NCBI RefSeq assembly: GCF_903994045.1
Contig: NZ_CAJEWD010000007.1
Span: 62,001-126,000, forward strand
Reading direction: 5' to 3'
DNA: 64,000 nucleotides
DNA from: Jeotgalicoccus meleagridis
Lineage (GTDB): Bacteria > Bacillota > Bacilli > Staphylococcales > Salinicoccaceae
Shown: one piece after another, positions 1 to 8,823 of the stretch
Layout of the letters: each line of letters opens with the position of its first letter
How positions within the stretch are numbered: the first letter of the stretch is position 1
Translations under genes and position numbers: made by a program
Notes under the pieces: generated by a model
What the model was told of the DNA's origin: nothing
The model's input: only the letters and a program-made list of their open reading frames with translations
Databases searched by the model: none

Positions 1-2
1 AT

Positions 3-554
3 TTAGTAGGTTCTTATATTGGTCACACTGAAAAAAATACTAAGAATGCGATAGACCGAGCCATGGGCGGCGTACTTTTTATTGATGAAGCTTACCAACT
101 TTCACTTCAAGGTAGTGACAATGATTTTGGTAAACAAGCCATTGAAACTTTAATTACAGCCTTAGAAAACTACCGCGATAAATTTGTGGTAATCTTTGCA
201 GGGTATACAGATGATATGAATCGCTTTATGTCATCAAATGAAGGCTTACGTTCTAGAGTACCTTATACTATTGAGTTTAAACAGTATTCAGCTGCAGAAG
301 TTGCTGACATAGTGATCAATAACCTAAAAGGAAAATGGCGCTTTAACGAGGATTTCTTAAAAATGATGGTAATGAGTAGCTATGAAATGCTTGAAGATAC
401 TGATAAAACCAGTGGTCGATGGGCGAGAAATTATACTCAAAAATTACTGATGAAACATAAGAATTATATTGTAAATGAAAATGTAGCATCTGAGGATTTT
501 GACTTTATAACAGATTCAACAATACTCGGAATGACACAAGAAGATATGAGCTAA
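3..554 (+). CDS. CbxX/SpoVK-type AAA+ ATPase, C-terminal part (5' end outside window)
   Basis: The reading frame is open from the left edge, so only the last ~183 residues are present. The visible part starts just before the Walker B region (GVLFIDEAY), followed by an arginine-finger-like stretch (NEGLRSRVPYTIEF) and the helical lid with SGRWARN. This is typical of the CbxX/CfqX/SpoVK family of AAA+ proteins, which remodel other proteins by ATP hydrolysis. The Met at 63 lies inside the ATPase core and is not the start. The client cannot be told from this fragment. The stop codon sits inside a strong hairpin terminator shared with the convergent transporter operon. Confidence 0.85.
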   Translation, partial: LVGSYIGHTEKNTKNAIDRAMGGVLFIDEAYQLSLQGSDNDFGKQAIETLITALENYRDKFVVIFAGYTDDMNRFMSSNEGLRSRVPYTIEFKQYSAAEVADIVINNLKGKWRFNEDFLKMMVMSSYEMLEDTDKTSGRWARNYTQKLLMKHKNYIVNENVASEDFDFITDSTILGMTQEDMS

Positions 555-580
555 TCCAAGAAACTTGGATTAGCTTTTTT
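549..580. terminator. Bidirectional terminator between AAA ATPase and fetB-like gene
   Basis: Perfect 12-bp stem (AGCTAATCCAAG / CTTGGATTAGCT) with an AAA loop and a T run. It contains the stop codons of both convergent genes, so each mRNA probably ends in the same hairpin. Confidence 0.85.
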
Positions 581-1331
581 CTTCTAGGCCGATAAACTGA
601 AGCTTATCGTTAAATAATTTCGGATAAGACAGATATCCGACGATAATAGAGGCAAGTGTTGCGGTCATTAGGATTAAGAAGAGAATTAAAAGTTGATAGA
701 GAACAGCTTCTAAAGGATCTGCTCCACCGATAATTAAACCACTCATCATACCTGGTAGTTGCACAAGTCCCATAGTTTTTTGTGACTCAATAGTTGGAAT
801 CATACTCGTTTTAATAGCTGATTTTAAACTAGTGGAAATCGCAGTCTTTTTATCCCCACCAAATGATAAAATCAATTCAATGACCTCATCACTATCTTCA
901 ATTTCCTCTTTAAACTTACTGACGAACAGAAGTGAAAGTACCATGCTGTTACCGATAACCATACCGGAAATTGGTATGACTTCTTGAGGGGTGAACTCAA
1001 TAATGCCTAGGCTGAGCATGAGTCCCATGGAGATGACTTCAACTGTCACCATGGATAAGAGAATAATCCATGCAATTCCAGGAATACCACTGCCTTTTTT
1101 AATGACATTTTGTGTCGCCGCAGCAATCATGACGATAATCATCAAGATGATGTAAATCGGATGATCAGCTTCAAAGACGAAGGTGAGTATATAACCAACG
1201 ATTAAGAGTTGGATTGTTGAACGAATCGTTGCAACAATGATGTCTTTTTCTAAACCCAGTTTTAAATAAATAGTGAGTACTAAAGGAATAATGACAAATA
1301 CAAGAGATAGGGCGAGTTGAGTAAAAGTCAT
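570..1331 (-). CDS. fetB: FetB/UPF0014 family ABC transporter permease
   Basis: A 253-residue integral membrane protein with about seven hydrophobic segments. It carries the family pattern of an N-terminal RSTIQLL stretch and a loop with SLKSAIKTSMIPTIESQKTMGLVQLPGMMSG before the last segments (text here split by family motif: IPTIES, GLVQLPG). UPF0014 permeases pair with FetA-type ATPases. In E. coli FetAB promotes iron export and oxidative-stress resistance; applying that here is inference from family. It follows the ATPase gene with a 4-base ATGA overlap, so the two are translationally coupled. The length fits the family. Confidence 0.85.
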   Translation of the reverse strand: MTFTQLALSLVFVIIPLVLTIYLKLGLEKDIIVATIRSTIQLLIVGYILTFVFEADHPIYIILMIIVMIAAATQNVIKKGSGIPGIAWIILLSMVTVEVISMGLMLSLGIIEFTPQEVIPISGMVIGNSMVLSLLFVSKFKEEIEDSDEVIELILSFGGDKKTAISTSLKSAIKTSMIPTIESQKTMGLVQLPGMMSGLIIGGADPLEAVLYQLLILFLILMTATLASIIVGYLSYPKLFNDKLQFIGLEEKS

Positions 1332-2032
1332 GCGTCTTCACCCCTGACAAAAGCAGAAACATATGGATTATCAGACTGATCGATAAAGTCTGCATGACCG
1401 TATTCTAGGAGCTCACCGTGACGAAGAAACCACATATCATCACTGACTCGACGTGCTTGATCTAAGTCATGAGTAATCCAAATCGCAGTGAGGCCACTAT
1501 CCCTTTGGAGTTGACATACTAAGCGTTCTATTTCCTTAACCATACGGTAGTCGAGACTGCTAGTAATTTCATCTAAAAGTAGCACTTCAGGTTTGTTGAC
1601 TAAAGTCCTAGCAATACTTAAGCGACTCTTTTCTCCACCTGACAGCACTTTGACCTTTTGGTTGAGATCAATATGAGTCAAGTCGACCCTTTCCATTAAT
1701 TCTTTAGCTATACTTTCATCTAGCGTATCATTAAAGATCGTCTTTGGTAGACTTAAATTTTCAAAGACCGTACCCTCAATCATTGGTGAGCTTTGAAAAG
1801 CCATGCCAACTTTCTTTCTCAGTTCGATGATGTCAATGGTCTCAATATCCCGTCCCTTAAAGAAAACCTTTCCTTTACTAGGAGATAAAAGTCCATTGAT
1901 ATGTTTTAAACACGTTGTCTTACCAGCACCACTTGGTCCAACAAGTGTAGTAATTTTATTTTCTCTAAAAGTGCCACTAATATTATGTAAAATATCATTA
2001 TGGCTGACATTTTCAAAACGAATTAAAGTCAT
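1328..2032 (-). CDS. fetA: FetA-like ABC transporter ATP-binding protein
   Basis: A 234-residue ATPase with Walker A GPSGAGKT (residues 32-39), signature LSGGEKSRLSIART, Walker B EVLLLDE and the H-loop WITHD. It energises the adjacent UPF0014 permease, with which it overlaps by 4 bases in the same operon. The substrate is probably iron or another metal or small ion, by analogy to FetAB. A pre-operon gap of about 150 bases to rpsD contains a terminator, so this operon is probably transcribed separately from rpsD. Confidence 0.85.
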   Translation of the reverse strand: MTLIRFENVSHNDILHNISGTFRENKITTLVGPSGAGKTTCLKHINGLLSPSKGKVFFKGRDIETIDIIELRKKVGMAFQSSPMIEGTVFENLSLPKTIFNDTLDESIAKELMERVDLTHIDLNQKVKVLSGGEKSRLSIARTLVNKPEVLLLDEITSSLDYRMVKEIERLVCQLQRDSGLTAIWITHDLDQARRVSDDMWFLRHGELLEYGHADFIDQSDNPYVSAFVRGEDA

Positions 2033-2126
2033 AGTCCCACCTCAAAAAAGTGATTTAACCTATATATTATAGCACTAATATGCCCACATACTTTTGAAAT
2101 AAACATTTAATTTAAAAGACATAAAG

Positions 2127-2170
2127 AAAAGCCTGAGAACGGTAGTAACACCAATGTTCTCAGGCTTTTT
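2127..2170 (-). terminator. rpsD terminator
   Basis: Stem GCCTGAGAAC / GTTCTCAGGC extended by A/T pairs, with a 15-nt loop. On the minus strand it is followed by TTTTCTTTAT. It lies just downstream of rpsD, between it and the fetAB-like operon. Confidence 0.8.
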
Positions 2171-2186
2171 ACTTTGATGAAAAGTC

Positions 2187-2789
2187 TTATCTTGAGTAGT
2201 ACTCAACGATTAACTGTTCATTAATTTCAGCGTTTAATTCGCTACGCTCAGGAAGTCTGTCGAAAGTAACTTCTAGGCTATCTTCATTGAATGTAAGGTA
2301 GTCTGGAGTGAAGTTGCTTAATTCTACAGCTTCTGCAATGATATCAAGTTTTTGTGATTTCTCACGAACACTGATAACTTGTCCTGGTTTAAGAAGGTAA
2401 GACGGAATGTCAACACGTTGTCCATCAACAGTGATGTGACCGTGGTTAACTAATTGACGAGCTTGACGTTGTGTACGAGCAAGTCCTGCTGCACGAACTA
2501 CTGCATCTAATCTAGTTGCAAGTAAGATCATGAAGTTTTCACCGTGAACACCTTGCATTTTACCAGCGCGGTTAAATAGTGTACGGAATTGACGTTCGTT
2601 AACTCCATAAAGGTAACGAAGTTTTTGTTTCTCTTGAATTTGTTTACCATACTCAGAAAGTTTAACTCTTTGAGTTGGACCATGTTGTCCTGGTGCATAA
2701 GGACGACGTTCTAATTCTTTACCAGTGCCTGTCAAAGAAATTCCAAGACGGCGTGATTTTTTCCAGATTGAACCTGTAAAACGAGCCAT
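2187..2789 (-). CDS. rpsD: 30S ribosomal protein S4
   Basis: A 200-residue protein starting [16 protein letters not shown] and ending IVEYYSR, diagnostic of bacterial S4. The S4 RNA-binding domain spans about residues 90-155 ([23 protein letters not shown]). It is the cysteine-free form, without the zinc-binding CxxC pair of other bacteria. S4 nucleates assembly of the small subunit body. It is preceded by a GGAGGAG ribosome site and a leader of about 185 nt that probably binds S4 for autoregulation. It is a single-gene transcript, as in Bacillus and Staphylococcus. Confidence 0.97.
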   Translation of the reverse strand: MARFTGSIWKKSRRLGISLTGTGKELERRPYAPGQHGPTQRVKLSEYGKQIQEKQKLRYLYGVNERQFRTLFNRAGKMQGVHGENFMILLATRLDAVVRAAGLARTQRQARQLVNHGHITVDGQRVDIPSYLLKPGQVISVREKSQKLDIIAEAVELSNFTPDYLTFNEDSLEVTFDRLPERSELNAEINEQLIVEYYSR

Positions 2790-2975
2790 ATTAAGCTCCT
2801 CCTTGTGTTTTTAAAATTTATGCAAAAAACACCATAAGGGGTATAATCTCCTAAGGGGGTATGGATTCTAAAGTGCCTTCGCCTCATAGCATTGGTTACA
2901 CAGCACATACCTGCCGCGGGGAATACATACTATCTCTTAGTGATTATCCGCTACTTATCTGTTCATTTACACAAT
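2790..2975 (-). promoter_or_regulatory. rpsD mRNA leader (S4 autoregulatory leader)
   Basis: A long untranslated leader lies between the rpsD promoter and start codon. It contains pairing segments (GGTATG near 2920 with CATACC near 2860 in mRNA sense) and GC-rich, non-coding sequence unlike its surroundings. In Bacillus, rpsD is repressed by S4 binding to such a structured leader. The exact fold was not computed. Confidence 0.65.
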
Positions 2976-2980
2976 ATAAT

Positions 2981-3009
2981 ATCTTACAGTAATAATGATT
3001 AATAGTCAA
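2981..3009 (-). promoter_or_regulatory. rpsD promoter
   Basis: On the minus strand, TTGACT (3009-3004) and TAAGAT (2986-2981) are separated by exactly 17 bases. This is a sigma-A type promoter just past the end of the msrC gene. Confidence 0.65.
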
Positions 3010-3011
3010 TA

Positions 3012-3482
3012 CTAAATATATGGGATTAGTGTTTCTACAAAGGCTTTTAGACCAAGGCGATCTTCTTCAGTAAAACGGGAATAAATTGGCGCATCAATAT
3101 CAAGAACCCCAATGCCCACACCATCTTTATATATCGGTAACACAATTTCTGATTTACTGTTAGCGTCACATGCAATATGTCCAGGGAATTCATTAACATC
3201 ATCGACGATGAAGATGTCGTTGCCACGAAAGGCTGTTCCACATACACCTTTGCCGTTTTCGATAGTGACACATGCAGGTAGGCCTTGGAATGGTCCTAAT
3301 ACTAATTCGTTTGTTTCTTCTTGATACAGATAAAAACCAACCCAGTTGATGTCTTTTAAGAACATATTGAGTAGGCTAGAGGCATTTGCTAAATTCGCAA
3401 TGCGGTCCGTTTCATCTTCAACGAGACTTTTTAACATTTTATTGAGCGTTTCATAATCTTTAATTTCTACTTGTGTAAACAT
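3012..3482 (-). CDS. msrC: Free methionine-(R)-sulfoxide reductase, GAF domain
   Basis: A 156-residue single GAF-domain protein. Three cysteines at 71, 81 and 105 have the same +10/+24 spacing as the catalytic and resolving cysteines of E. coli fRMsr (84, 94, 118), in ACVTI, VCGTA and ACDAN contexts. It reduces free Met-R-sulfoxide with thioredoxin as donor. The gene next to rpsD corresponds to ytsP of Bacillus. The start ATG follows AGGAGG. A minus-strand promoter TTGCCT-17-TATAAT (3548-3520) fits upstream. Confidence 0.9.
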   Translation of the reverse strand: MFTQVEIKDYETLNKMLKSLVEDETDRIANLANASSLLNMFLKDINWVGFYLYQEETNELVLGPFQGLPACVTIENGKGVCGTAFRGNDIFIVDDVNEFPGHIACDANSKSEIVLPIYKDGVGIGVLDIDAPIYSRFTEEDRLGLKAFVETLIPYI

Positions 3483-3519
3483 AGGCGCCTCCTGTTTATA
3501 TATAAGCTGATTTTAAAGA

Positions 3520-3564
3520 ATTATACATTTATCTGTTTTAGAAGGCAATGTTTTAGGCTATAAT
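3520..3564. promoter_or_regulatory. Divergent msrC / ezrA promoter region
   Basis: On the minus strand TTGCCT (3548-3543) and TATAAT (3525-3520) have a 17-base spacer and point at msrC. On the plus strand a perfect TATAAT at 3559-3564, with a poor -35, points at ezrA. The elements overlap back to back. Confidence 0.5.
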
Positions 3565-3591
3565 TAAACTAATATATAGGAGGTAAAGTGT

Positions 3592-5283
3592 ATGTGGATG
3601 TATATTTTAATTGCGATTATTATTATAGTAATCGTTGCAGCAGCTGTTCTCTTATATTTAAGATCTGTTAAGACTCAGATGGTTGAACAGCAGGAAAAGA
3701 AATTGGAAGAGGTTAAAACACTTCCATTTAAACTAGATTTAAATAAGTTAAACAGCTACAACTTACACGGTGAAGTCAAAGAACTGTATGATGGTTGGCA
3801 AGCTGAGTGGAACGATACAATTAAAACTCACAGTACACATGCATTTGATGCAATTAATCAGTCTAAAGAGAGTATAGAGAAATTTAAATTTTCTAAGAGT
3901 ACAAAAGACAATGAGGTCGCAGAAGAAAACATTGATCTTATACAAGAAAAATACGATGAGTTGACTGGCGATATTGCACAGTTCATGGAGACTGTCGAAA
4001 AAGGGAACAAGGAATATATTGAAAGTGAAAGGCTTTATCGCGAAGCAAAACGAGATGTGCTTGCGAATGGTCATAAGTTTGGTGAAGCTAAAAAACCTCT
4101 AGAAGAAGTCATTAAATCTTATGAATCAGAAACTGAAAAATACGAAAAAATGGTCAATGACGGTAATTACATTCGTGCAAATGAATTTATCAATAACACA
4201 TATACAGAATTGATGAATTTAAAAGAAAGTATGGATGAAATTCCACTACTTATTAAAGAAGTTAAAAAAGAGTTGCCACAGCAATTCCAAGAGCTCAGAT
4301 ATGGTTGTAGAGATCTAAGAGCACAAGGTTACGATTTAGACCATATTAAGGTAGAAAATAGACTGTCTACTATGAAGAGTAATCTAAACCGTGTTGAACC
4401 GCTTGTTGCTAAGCTAGAACTGGAAGAAGCGGATGCTATACTTGATAACATTCATGATGAGTTAGATGATATGTATGACTTAGTTGAACATGAAGTTAAG
4501 GCGAAGAATAAGTTCGATCAAGAACAAGATGTAATTCAAGATGAGTTATATAAATCAAAAACGCTTAACTATACTTTACGCACAGAGATTGAATATATTA
4601 AAGAGCAATATCATATTGATGAATCCGATGTTCAAAAAGTCTTTAATTATGAAAACGAAATCGAAAACTTAACGGGTATTTTCAGTGAGATGATCAACGA
4701 AACTGAAAAAAATACGACACGTTATAGTGCACTAGTTGAAAATATCGACTATTTAAAAGACAATGCACATACGATTTTTGAAGATCAAAACGCGATTCAA
4801 GATCACTTAGTTAATTTACGTGAAGATGATAAGGAAGCGAGAGATAATCTAGCTTACGTTAACACACGTAAAGAGAAGGTCTATAGAGACTTAATGTCTT
4901 CTAACTTAGTGGCGATGCCGGAGCAGTTTATCGTTATGAAACATGAAATTGAAGTTAACATTAACGAGATTGAAAACTACTTCAAACGTAAACCACTGAA
5001 TGTTGAATACGTAAAAGCAAAAGTAAATGACACAGTCAAAATGGCTAATAAATATGAACAAGAAGCAAATGCGGTCATGAGGGATTCTCAATTAGCAGAA
5101 TTAATGATACAATACGGAAACAGATTCCGGACGACTGACCAAAGCATGAGTCAGCAATTAGATGAAGCTGAGCGTTTGTTTAAAGAAAATCGCTACAAGC
5201 GTGCACTAGATGTTGCTAGAGATGCAATTGAAGCTAAAGAGCCAGGTAGTGCAGCAAGAATTGAAAAACAATACGATAACTAA
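3592..5283 (+). CDS. ezrA: Septation ring formation regulator EzrA
   Basis: A 563-residue protein, the family's usual length. It has one N-terminal membrane segment (about residues 3-23) with no signal cleavage site, then an almost uninterrupted acidic alpha-helical and coiled-coil region with spectrin-like repeats. EzrA sits at the division site, inhibits aberrant FtsZ ring formation and links the divisome to cell-wall synthesis. The start ATG follows a good AGGAGG. Its position beside the GAF protein and rpsD, ahead of the cysteine desulfurase, is the usual family order. A hairpin terminator follows directly. Confidence 0.95.
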   Translation: MWMYILIAIIIIVIVAAAVLLYLRSVKTQMVEQQEKKLEEVKTLPFKLDLNKLNSYNLHGEVKELYDGWQAEWNDTIKTHSTHAFDAINQSKESIEKFKFSKSTKDNEVAEENIDLIQEKYDELTGDIAQFMETVEKGNKEYIESERLYREAKRDVLANGHKFGEAKKPLEEVIKSYESETEKYEKMVNDGNYIRANEFINNTYTELMNLKESMDEIPLLIKEVKKELPQQFQELRYGCRDLRAQGYDLDHIKVENRLSTMKSNLNRVEPLVAKLELEEADAILDNIHDELDDMYDLVEHEVKAKNKFDQEQDVIQDELYKSKTLNYTLRTEIEYIKEQYHIDESDVQKVFNYENEIENLTGIFSEMINETEKNTTRYSALVENIDYLKDNAHTIFEDQNAIQDHLVNLREDDKEARDNLAYVNTRKEKVYRDLMSSNLVAMPEQFIVMKHEIEVNINEIENYFKRKPLNVEYVKAKVNDTVKMANKYEQEANAVMRDSQLAELMIQYGNRFRTTDQSMSQQLDEAERLFKENRYKRALDVARDAIEAKEPGSAARIEKQYDN

Positions 5284-5284
5284 A

Positions 5285-5318
5285 AAAATGACTTAGGATA
5301 TTTATCCTAAGTCATTTT
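5285..5318 (+). terminator. ezrA terminator
   Basis: A 14-bp perfect stem (AAAATGACTTAGGA / TCCTAAGTCATTTT) with a 6-nt loop, directly after the ezrA stop codon. A/T-flanked, so it can act in both directions. Confidence 0.8.
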
Positions 5319-5336
5319 ATGTGAGAGGTGAAGAAC

Positions 5337-6464
5337 TTGATATATTTCGATAATGCAGCAACAACAAAGCCGTACCAAGAAGCTTTGGAATCATTTAATA
5401 AAACGAGTGAAAATTACTTTTTTAATACCGCAAGCATTCATCAAAGTGGTAAAACAGCTAGTAAACTTTTAGAAAGTGCAAGACAACAAATTCTAGATTT
5501 GATGTTTTTAAAAGACTACGATTTAGTATTTACGTCATCGGCGACTGAGAGTAATAATATCGCTATTCAAAGTACTTTGAGAAGAAAGAAAGCATTTGGT
5601 TCAACCATTCTTACTAGTGAATTGGAGCATCCAAGCATTGTGAACGTCTTAGAGGAGATGAAAAATGAAGGGTTTAATGTAAAATATATTAAAACTAATT
5701 CAGCAGGACAAGTAGATATCGAACACTTTAAATCGATTCTAGATAACGATACGATATTTGTTACAACTCTAGCAGTAAACAATATTATTGGTAGTGTTCA
5801 GCCCATTGAAGAAATGGTTAAAATTTTAAAGGATTTTCCGAAAGTACATTTTCATGTTGATGCGACCCAAGCTATCGGTAAAGCAGATATAGATTATAGA
5901 GGTGTCGATACAGTTAGCATTTCTGGCCATAAATTTAACAGTGTCAAAGGTGTTGGAGGCTTATTCGTTAAGAAATTAGCTAACTTAAGTCCAATACAAT
6001 ATGGTGGGGGACATGAGAAAAACATTAGAAGCGGCACAGTTAATCTACCAGCTATCACATCAATGGCTAAGGCTTTAAGGTTAACTTTAGAAAATGCAAG
6101 AGCAGTCAATCAACGATTGTCTAAATTTAACGATCAAGTAAGAGAGGCTGTTAGTGATTTAAAATCAATTTATGTGCAAAAAAAATCAGCGCCTTATATT
6201 ATTAATCTTTCCTTTATTGGTGCTAAAGGAGAAGTTGTGGTGAATGCCTTGTCAGAAAGAGGTATTCTTGTTTCAACAACGAGTGCTTGTGCTTCAAAAC
6301 TGACAACTTTAAATGAGACACTACTTGCTATAAAAATGGATGAGGCTGTAATAGAAGCCAGCATTAGAATTTCTATGGGCAAGGATACTAACCAAGAAGA
6401 CGTTGACGAATTAATTAAAGCCTTAAAAGAGGTATACGAAGAATTAGGAGATGTACTGGCATGA
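5337..6464 (+). CDS. Cysteine desulfurase (IscS/NifS-like), partner of ThiI
   Basis: A 375-residue PLP enzyme of class V that removes sulfur from cysteine as a persulfide. The N-terminal YFDNAATTKP, the PLP lysine in SISGHKFNSVKG (about K199) and the persulfide cysteine in STTSACASK (about C318) are present. A TTG start at 5337 is preferred: AGAGGTG lies 6 bases upstream, and it makes the protein begin M-IYFDNAATT as relatives do. A GTG at 5328 in frame overlaps that ribosome site. The stop overlaps the thiI start (ATGA), so sulfur is probably passed to ThiI for tRNA 4-thiouridine. Confidence 0.92.
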   Translation: MIYFDNAATTKPYQEALESFNKTSENYFFNTASIHQSGKTASKLLESARQQILDLMFLKDYDLVFTSSATESNNIAIQSTLRRKKAFGSTILTSELEHPSIVNVLEEMKNEGFNVKYIKTNSAGQVDIEHFKSILDNDTIFVTTLAVNNIIGSVQPIEEMVKILKDFPKVHFHVDATQAIGKADIDYRGVDTVSISGHKFNSVKGVGGLFVKKLANLSPIQYGGGHEKNIRSGTVNLPAITSMAKALRLTLENARAVNQRLSKFNDQVREAVSDLKSIYVQKKSAPYIINLSFIGAKGEVVVNALSERGILVSTTSACASKLTTLNETLLAIKMDEAVIEASIRISMGKDTNQEDVDELIKALKEVYEELGDVLA

Positions 6465-7663
6465 AATTTGATCATATATTAGTACGTTACGGAGAACTGA
6501 CTTTAAAGACTAAGAATAGAATGATGTTTGTTTATGCACTTAGAGACAGAATGAATCAGGCTTTATCAAACTTTGATGTAGAAGTGAGAGCGAATAGAGA
6601 CCGTGCCTATATCGACATTAATGACGAAAATCCATACGAAATCATAGACAAACTCTTGAATATTTCGGGCATCTTGAGCATGTCTCCAGTTGTCAAAATA
6701 GCAAAAAGTGATGATGCTATGAAGGAAACAGTTCTTAAATTCGCTAATAGTATAGAAAGTGGGCATACTTTTAAGATAGAGGTTAAAAGAGCGGATAAAA
6801 ATTATCACTTAGACACCTTTGGCATTCAACAATTACTTGGTGGACAAGTGATGGAACATACTGACCACCTCACTGTCGATGTAAAGAAACCAGATTATAA
6901 AATTATGGTTGAAATCAGACCAGATGCAATTTATATGTATTACGATTCAATCAAAGGACTTGGAGGTCTACCACTCGGAACTGGTGGTAAGGCACTTTTA
7001 ATGTTATCCGGTGGTATCGATTCACCAGTTGCTGGCATTGATCTAATGAAACGCGGCGTTGAAATTGAGGCAATTCATTTCCACTCTCCACCTTATACCA
7101 GCCCGCAAGCGACAGAAAAAGTGAAAAAGTTAGTAGATATCATGAGTGATAGAACGGGCTTCGACATTAAACTTCACATCGTACCATTTACTGAATTACA
7201 AACGACAATCTATGATAAAGTACCAGATAATTTATCGATGACATCTACAAGACGTGTGATGTTAAGACTGAGTGAAAAATTAAGTGAAAAGATTAATGCA
7301 GAAGCGATTGTTAATGGAGAAAACTTAGGACAAGTCGCATCTCAAACTTTAACAAGTATGTATGCAATTAATGAAGTAACAAATTTACCAGTTCTCAGAC
7401 CTTTATTAACTTTAGAAAAAAATGATATTGTTGCCATGGCTAAGCGCATGGGGACATATGAAACTTCAATTCTACCTTTTGAGGATTGCTGTACAATCTT
7501 TAAACCAAAAGCACCAAAGACAAAACCAAATCTAGAAATGGTTAAGAAATTTGAAAGTAATGTAGACTTTGAACCGATGATTGAAAAAGCTCTAAATAAT
7601 ATCGAAGTGTATATGCCATCAAAAGAATCAGAAGAAGTAGATGATTTTTCAGATTTACTATAA
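6461..7663 (+). CDS. thiI: tRNA 4-thiouridine sulfurtransferase ThiI
   Basis: A 400-residue protein with an N-terminal ferredoxin-like and THUMP RNA-binding region (about 60-165) and a PP-loop ATPase core with SGGIDS at 183-188. It adenylates U8 of tRNA and inserts sulfur. It lacks the C-terminal rhodanese domain of E. coli ThiI, as is normal in Firmicutes. It overlaps the cysteine desulfurase gene by 4 bases, which supplies the sulfur donor. It may also feed thiazole synthesis, which this sequence cannot settle. Confidence 0.95.
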   Translation: MKFDHILVRYGELTLKTKNRMMFVYALRDRMNQALSNFDVEVRANRDRAYIDINDENPYEIIDKLLNISGILSMSPVVKIAKSDDAMKETVLKFANSIESGHTFKIEVKRADKNYHLDTFGIQQLLGGQVMEHTDHLTVDVKKPDYKIMVEIRPDAIYMYYDSIKGLGGLPLGTGGKALLMLSGGIDSPVAGIDLMKRGVEIEAIHFHSPPYTSPQATEKVKKLVDIMSDRTGFDIKLHIVPFTELQTTIYDKVPDNLSMTSTRRVMLRLSEKLSEKINAEAIVNGENLGQVASQTLTSMYAINEVTNLPVLRPLLTLEKNDIVAMAKRMGTYETSILPFEDCCTIFKPKAPKTKPNLEMVKKFESNVDFEPMIEKALNNIEVYMPSKESEEVDDFSDLL

Positions 7664-7717
7664 AAAAACAGGGATATAAGCTCTGAGTATATAGAAAAAT
7701 AAGCGATTATGCTTTAA

Positions 7718-7803
7718 AAGCCGGACGTTAGACTTCTAGGGGAATAGCATCTGCGTGAGACTACAGGCTCACGCGATGCCCCTGAAAAGCTAACGTCCGG
7801 CTT
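7718..7803. repeat. 86-bp imperfect palindrome (terminator or MITE-like element)
   Basis: The outer arms AAGCCGGACGTTAG and CTAACGTCCGGCTT (14 bp, perfect) enclose further nested arms: AGGGG/CCCCT, GCATC/GATGC and GCGTGAG/CTCACGC around ACTACAGG. It lies between the convergent thiI and nadK genes. It lacks a long T run, so it may be more than a plain terminator. The GC-rich arms differ from the surrounding AT-rich DNA. Confidence 0.8.
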
Positions 7804-7840
7804 ATTTGTTACGGGAATAGTTTTGGCACAGATTTTTTTA

Positions 7841-8638
7841 TTAGAGGAAGTTTCTTTGAGTTTTATGCCAAAAAGTATTGTTATCTAAGCGAATTGTTTT
7901 AATATTATCGTCACTCAGTCTCACTTGTATACGTTCAATGTTTTGTACAGTAAGTGCTTCATTATCCATACTCATGATTGGATAGTATTCAATTGACGTA
8001 TCGACGACAATTGATAAAGGTCTCTCTCTTGATAAGAGAAAGCTTCGGCCTAGAGTTCTGTGACTGTTATTGTTGACTGATCCCATCTCAGTGACTTGCA
8101 TCGCATTAACTAATGGGTCAACAATCGCTCCACCAAGTGATTTGTTGTAACCTGTTGAACCAGTTGGTGTTGATATTACTAGGCCATCTCCATTAAAATG
8201 TTCGAAGAGAAAATCATTGATGTAGATATCCATCAACATTGTACGAACTAAATTCGAACGGATAGTAAATTCATTTAGACAGTAGTTCAGCTGATGATCA
8301 TTAATTTTAACTTCAATGATAGGGTAGTGTCTGATTTCAAAATGAGGATCTTTAAAGACCTCTCTAATCTCTTGAAGATTGTGGTAGTTAAAATCAACAT
8401 ACATATGATGGCGATTTTCTAAACCAATACCAATATACAAGCAATCATTTCTGAAATTCGACTTTCTAACTGCTTGTAAAAAAGCACCATCAGCACCAAC
8501 AGAAGCAATGATATCTGCAGTTTCATGAGACTTTGATATCGTATAGCCAAGGTCTTTAAAGGTATGTTTTAGTGTGTCCATTATCTGTTCAGAATTCTTA
8601 CTATTCGGTTCAAAAAAATATATTGAAAGTTTAGTCAT
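7841..8638 (-). CDS. nadK: NAD kinase (NadK2 / YtdI type)
   Basis: A 265-residue member of the ATP-NAD kinase family, which makes NADP from NAD. The NE motif (N122-E123) and the region GDGLVISTPTGSTGY (150-164) with following KSLGGAI are intact. The phosphate-binding GGDG motif reads G48-A-D-G51, followed by AFLQAV; the catalytic Asp50 is kept. Second NAD kinases near thiI in Bacilli also vary at that position. It is convergent with thiI and divergent from sppA, as a single gene. The start ATG is followed by TKLSIYF. Confidence 0.87.
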   Translation of the reverse strand: MTKLSIYFFEPNSKNSEQIMDTLKHTFKDLGYTISKSHETADIIASVGADGAFLQAVRKSNFRNDCLYIGIGLENRHHMYVDFNYHNLQEIREVFKDPHFEIRHYPIIEVKINDHQLNYCLNEFTIRSNLVRTMLMDIYINDFLFEHFNGDGLVISTPTGSTGYNKSLGGAIVDPLVNAMQVTEMGSVNNNSHRTLGRSFLLSRERPLSIVVDTSIEYYPIMSMDNEALTVQNIERIQVRLSDDNIKTIRLDNNTFWHKTQRNFL

Positions 8639-8823
8639 GAAGATATCTCCGTTTCAATCAATTATCAATTTTGTATTTTATATAGATTAACATAGTAAAT
8701 TTAAAAGTTCTATTGAGGGCTTTAAGACCTTAAATCTTTCTTAAATTCGCTCTTCATTTATTGTTGACTTAAAGAGTAGAGTGTTATGATAAACAAGAAA
8801 TTAAAAGTAGGAAGGATGTTACT

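Noticed and set aside
1803-2072. Plus-strand open frame of 89 codons inside fetA
   Set aside because: Antisense to a clear ABC ATPase; no ribosome site and no recognisable domain. Other antisense frames of 60-140 codons across the window were rejected for the same reason.
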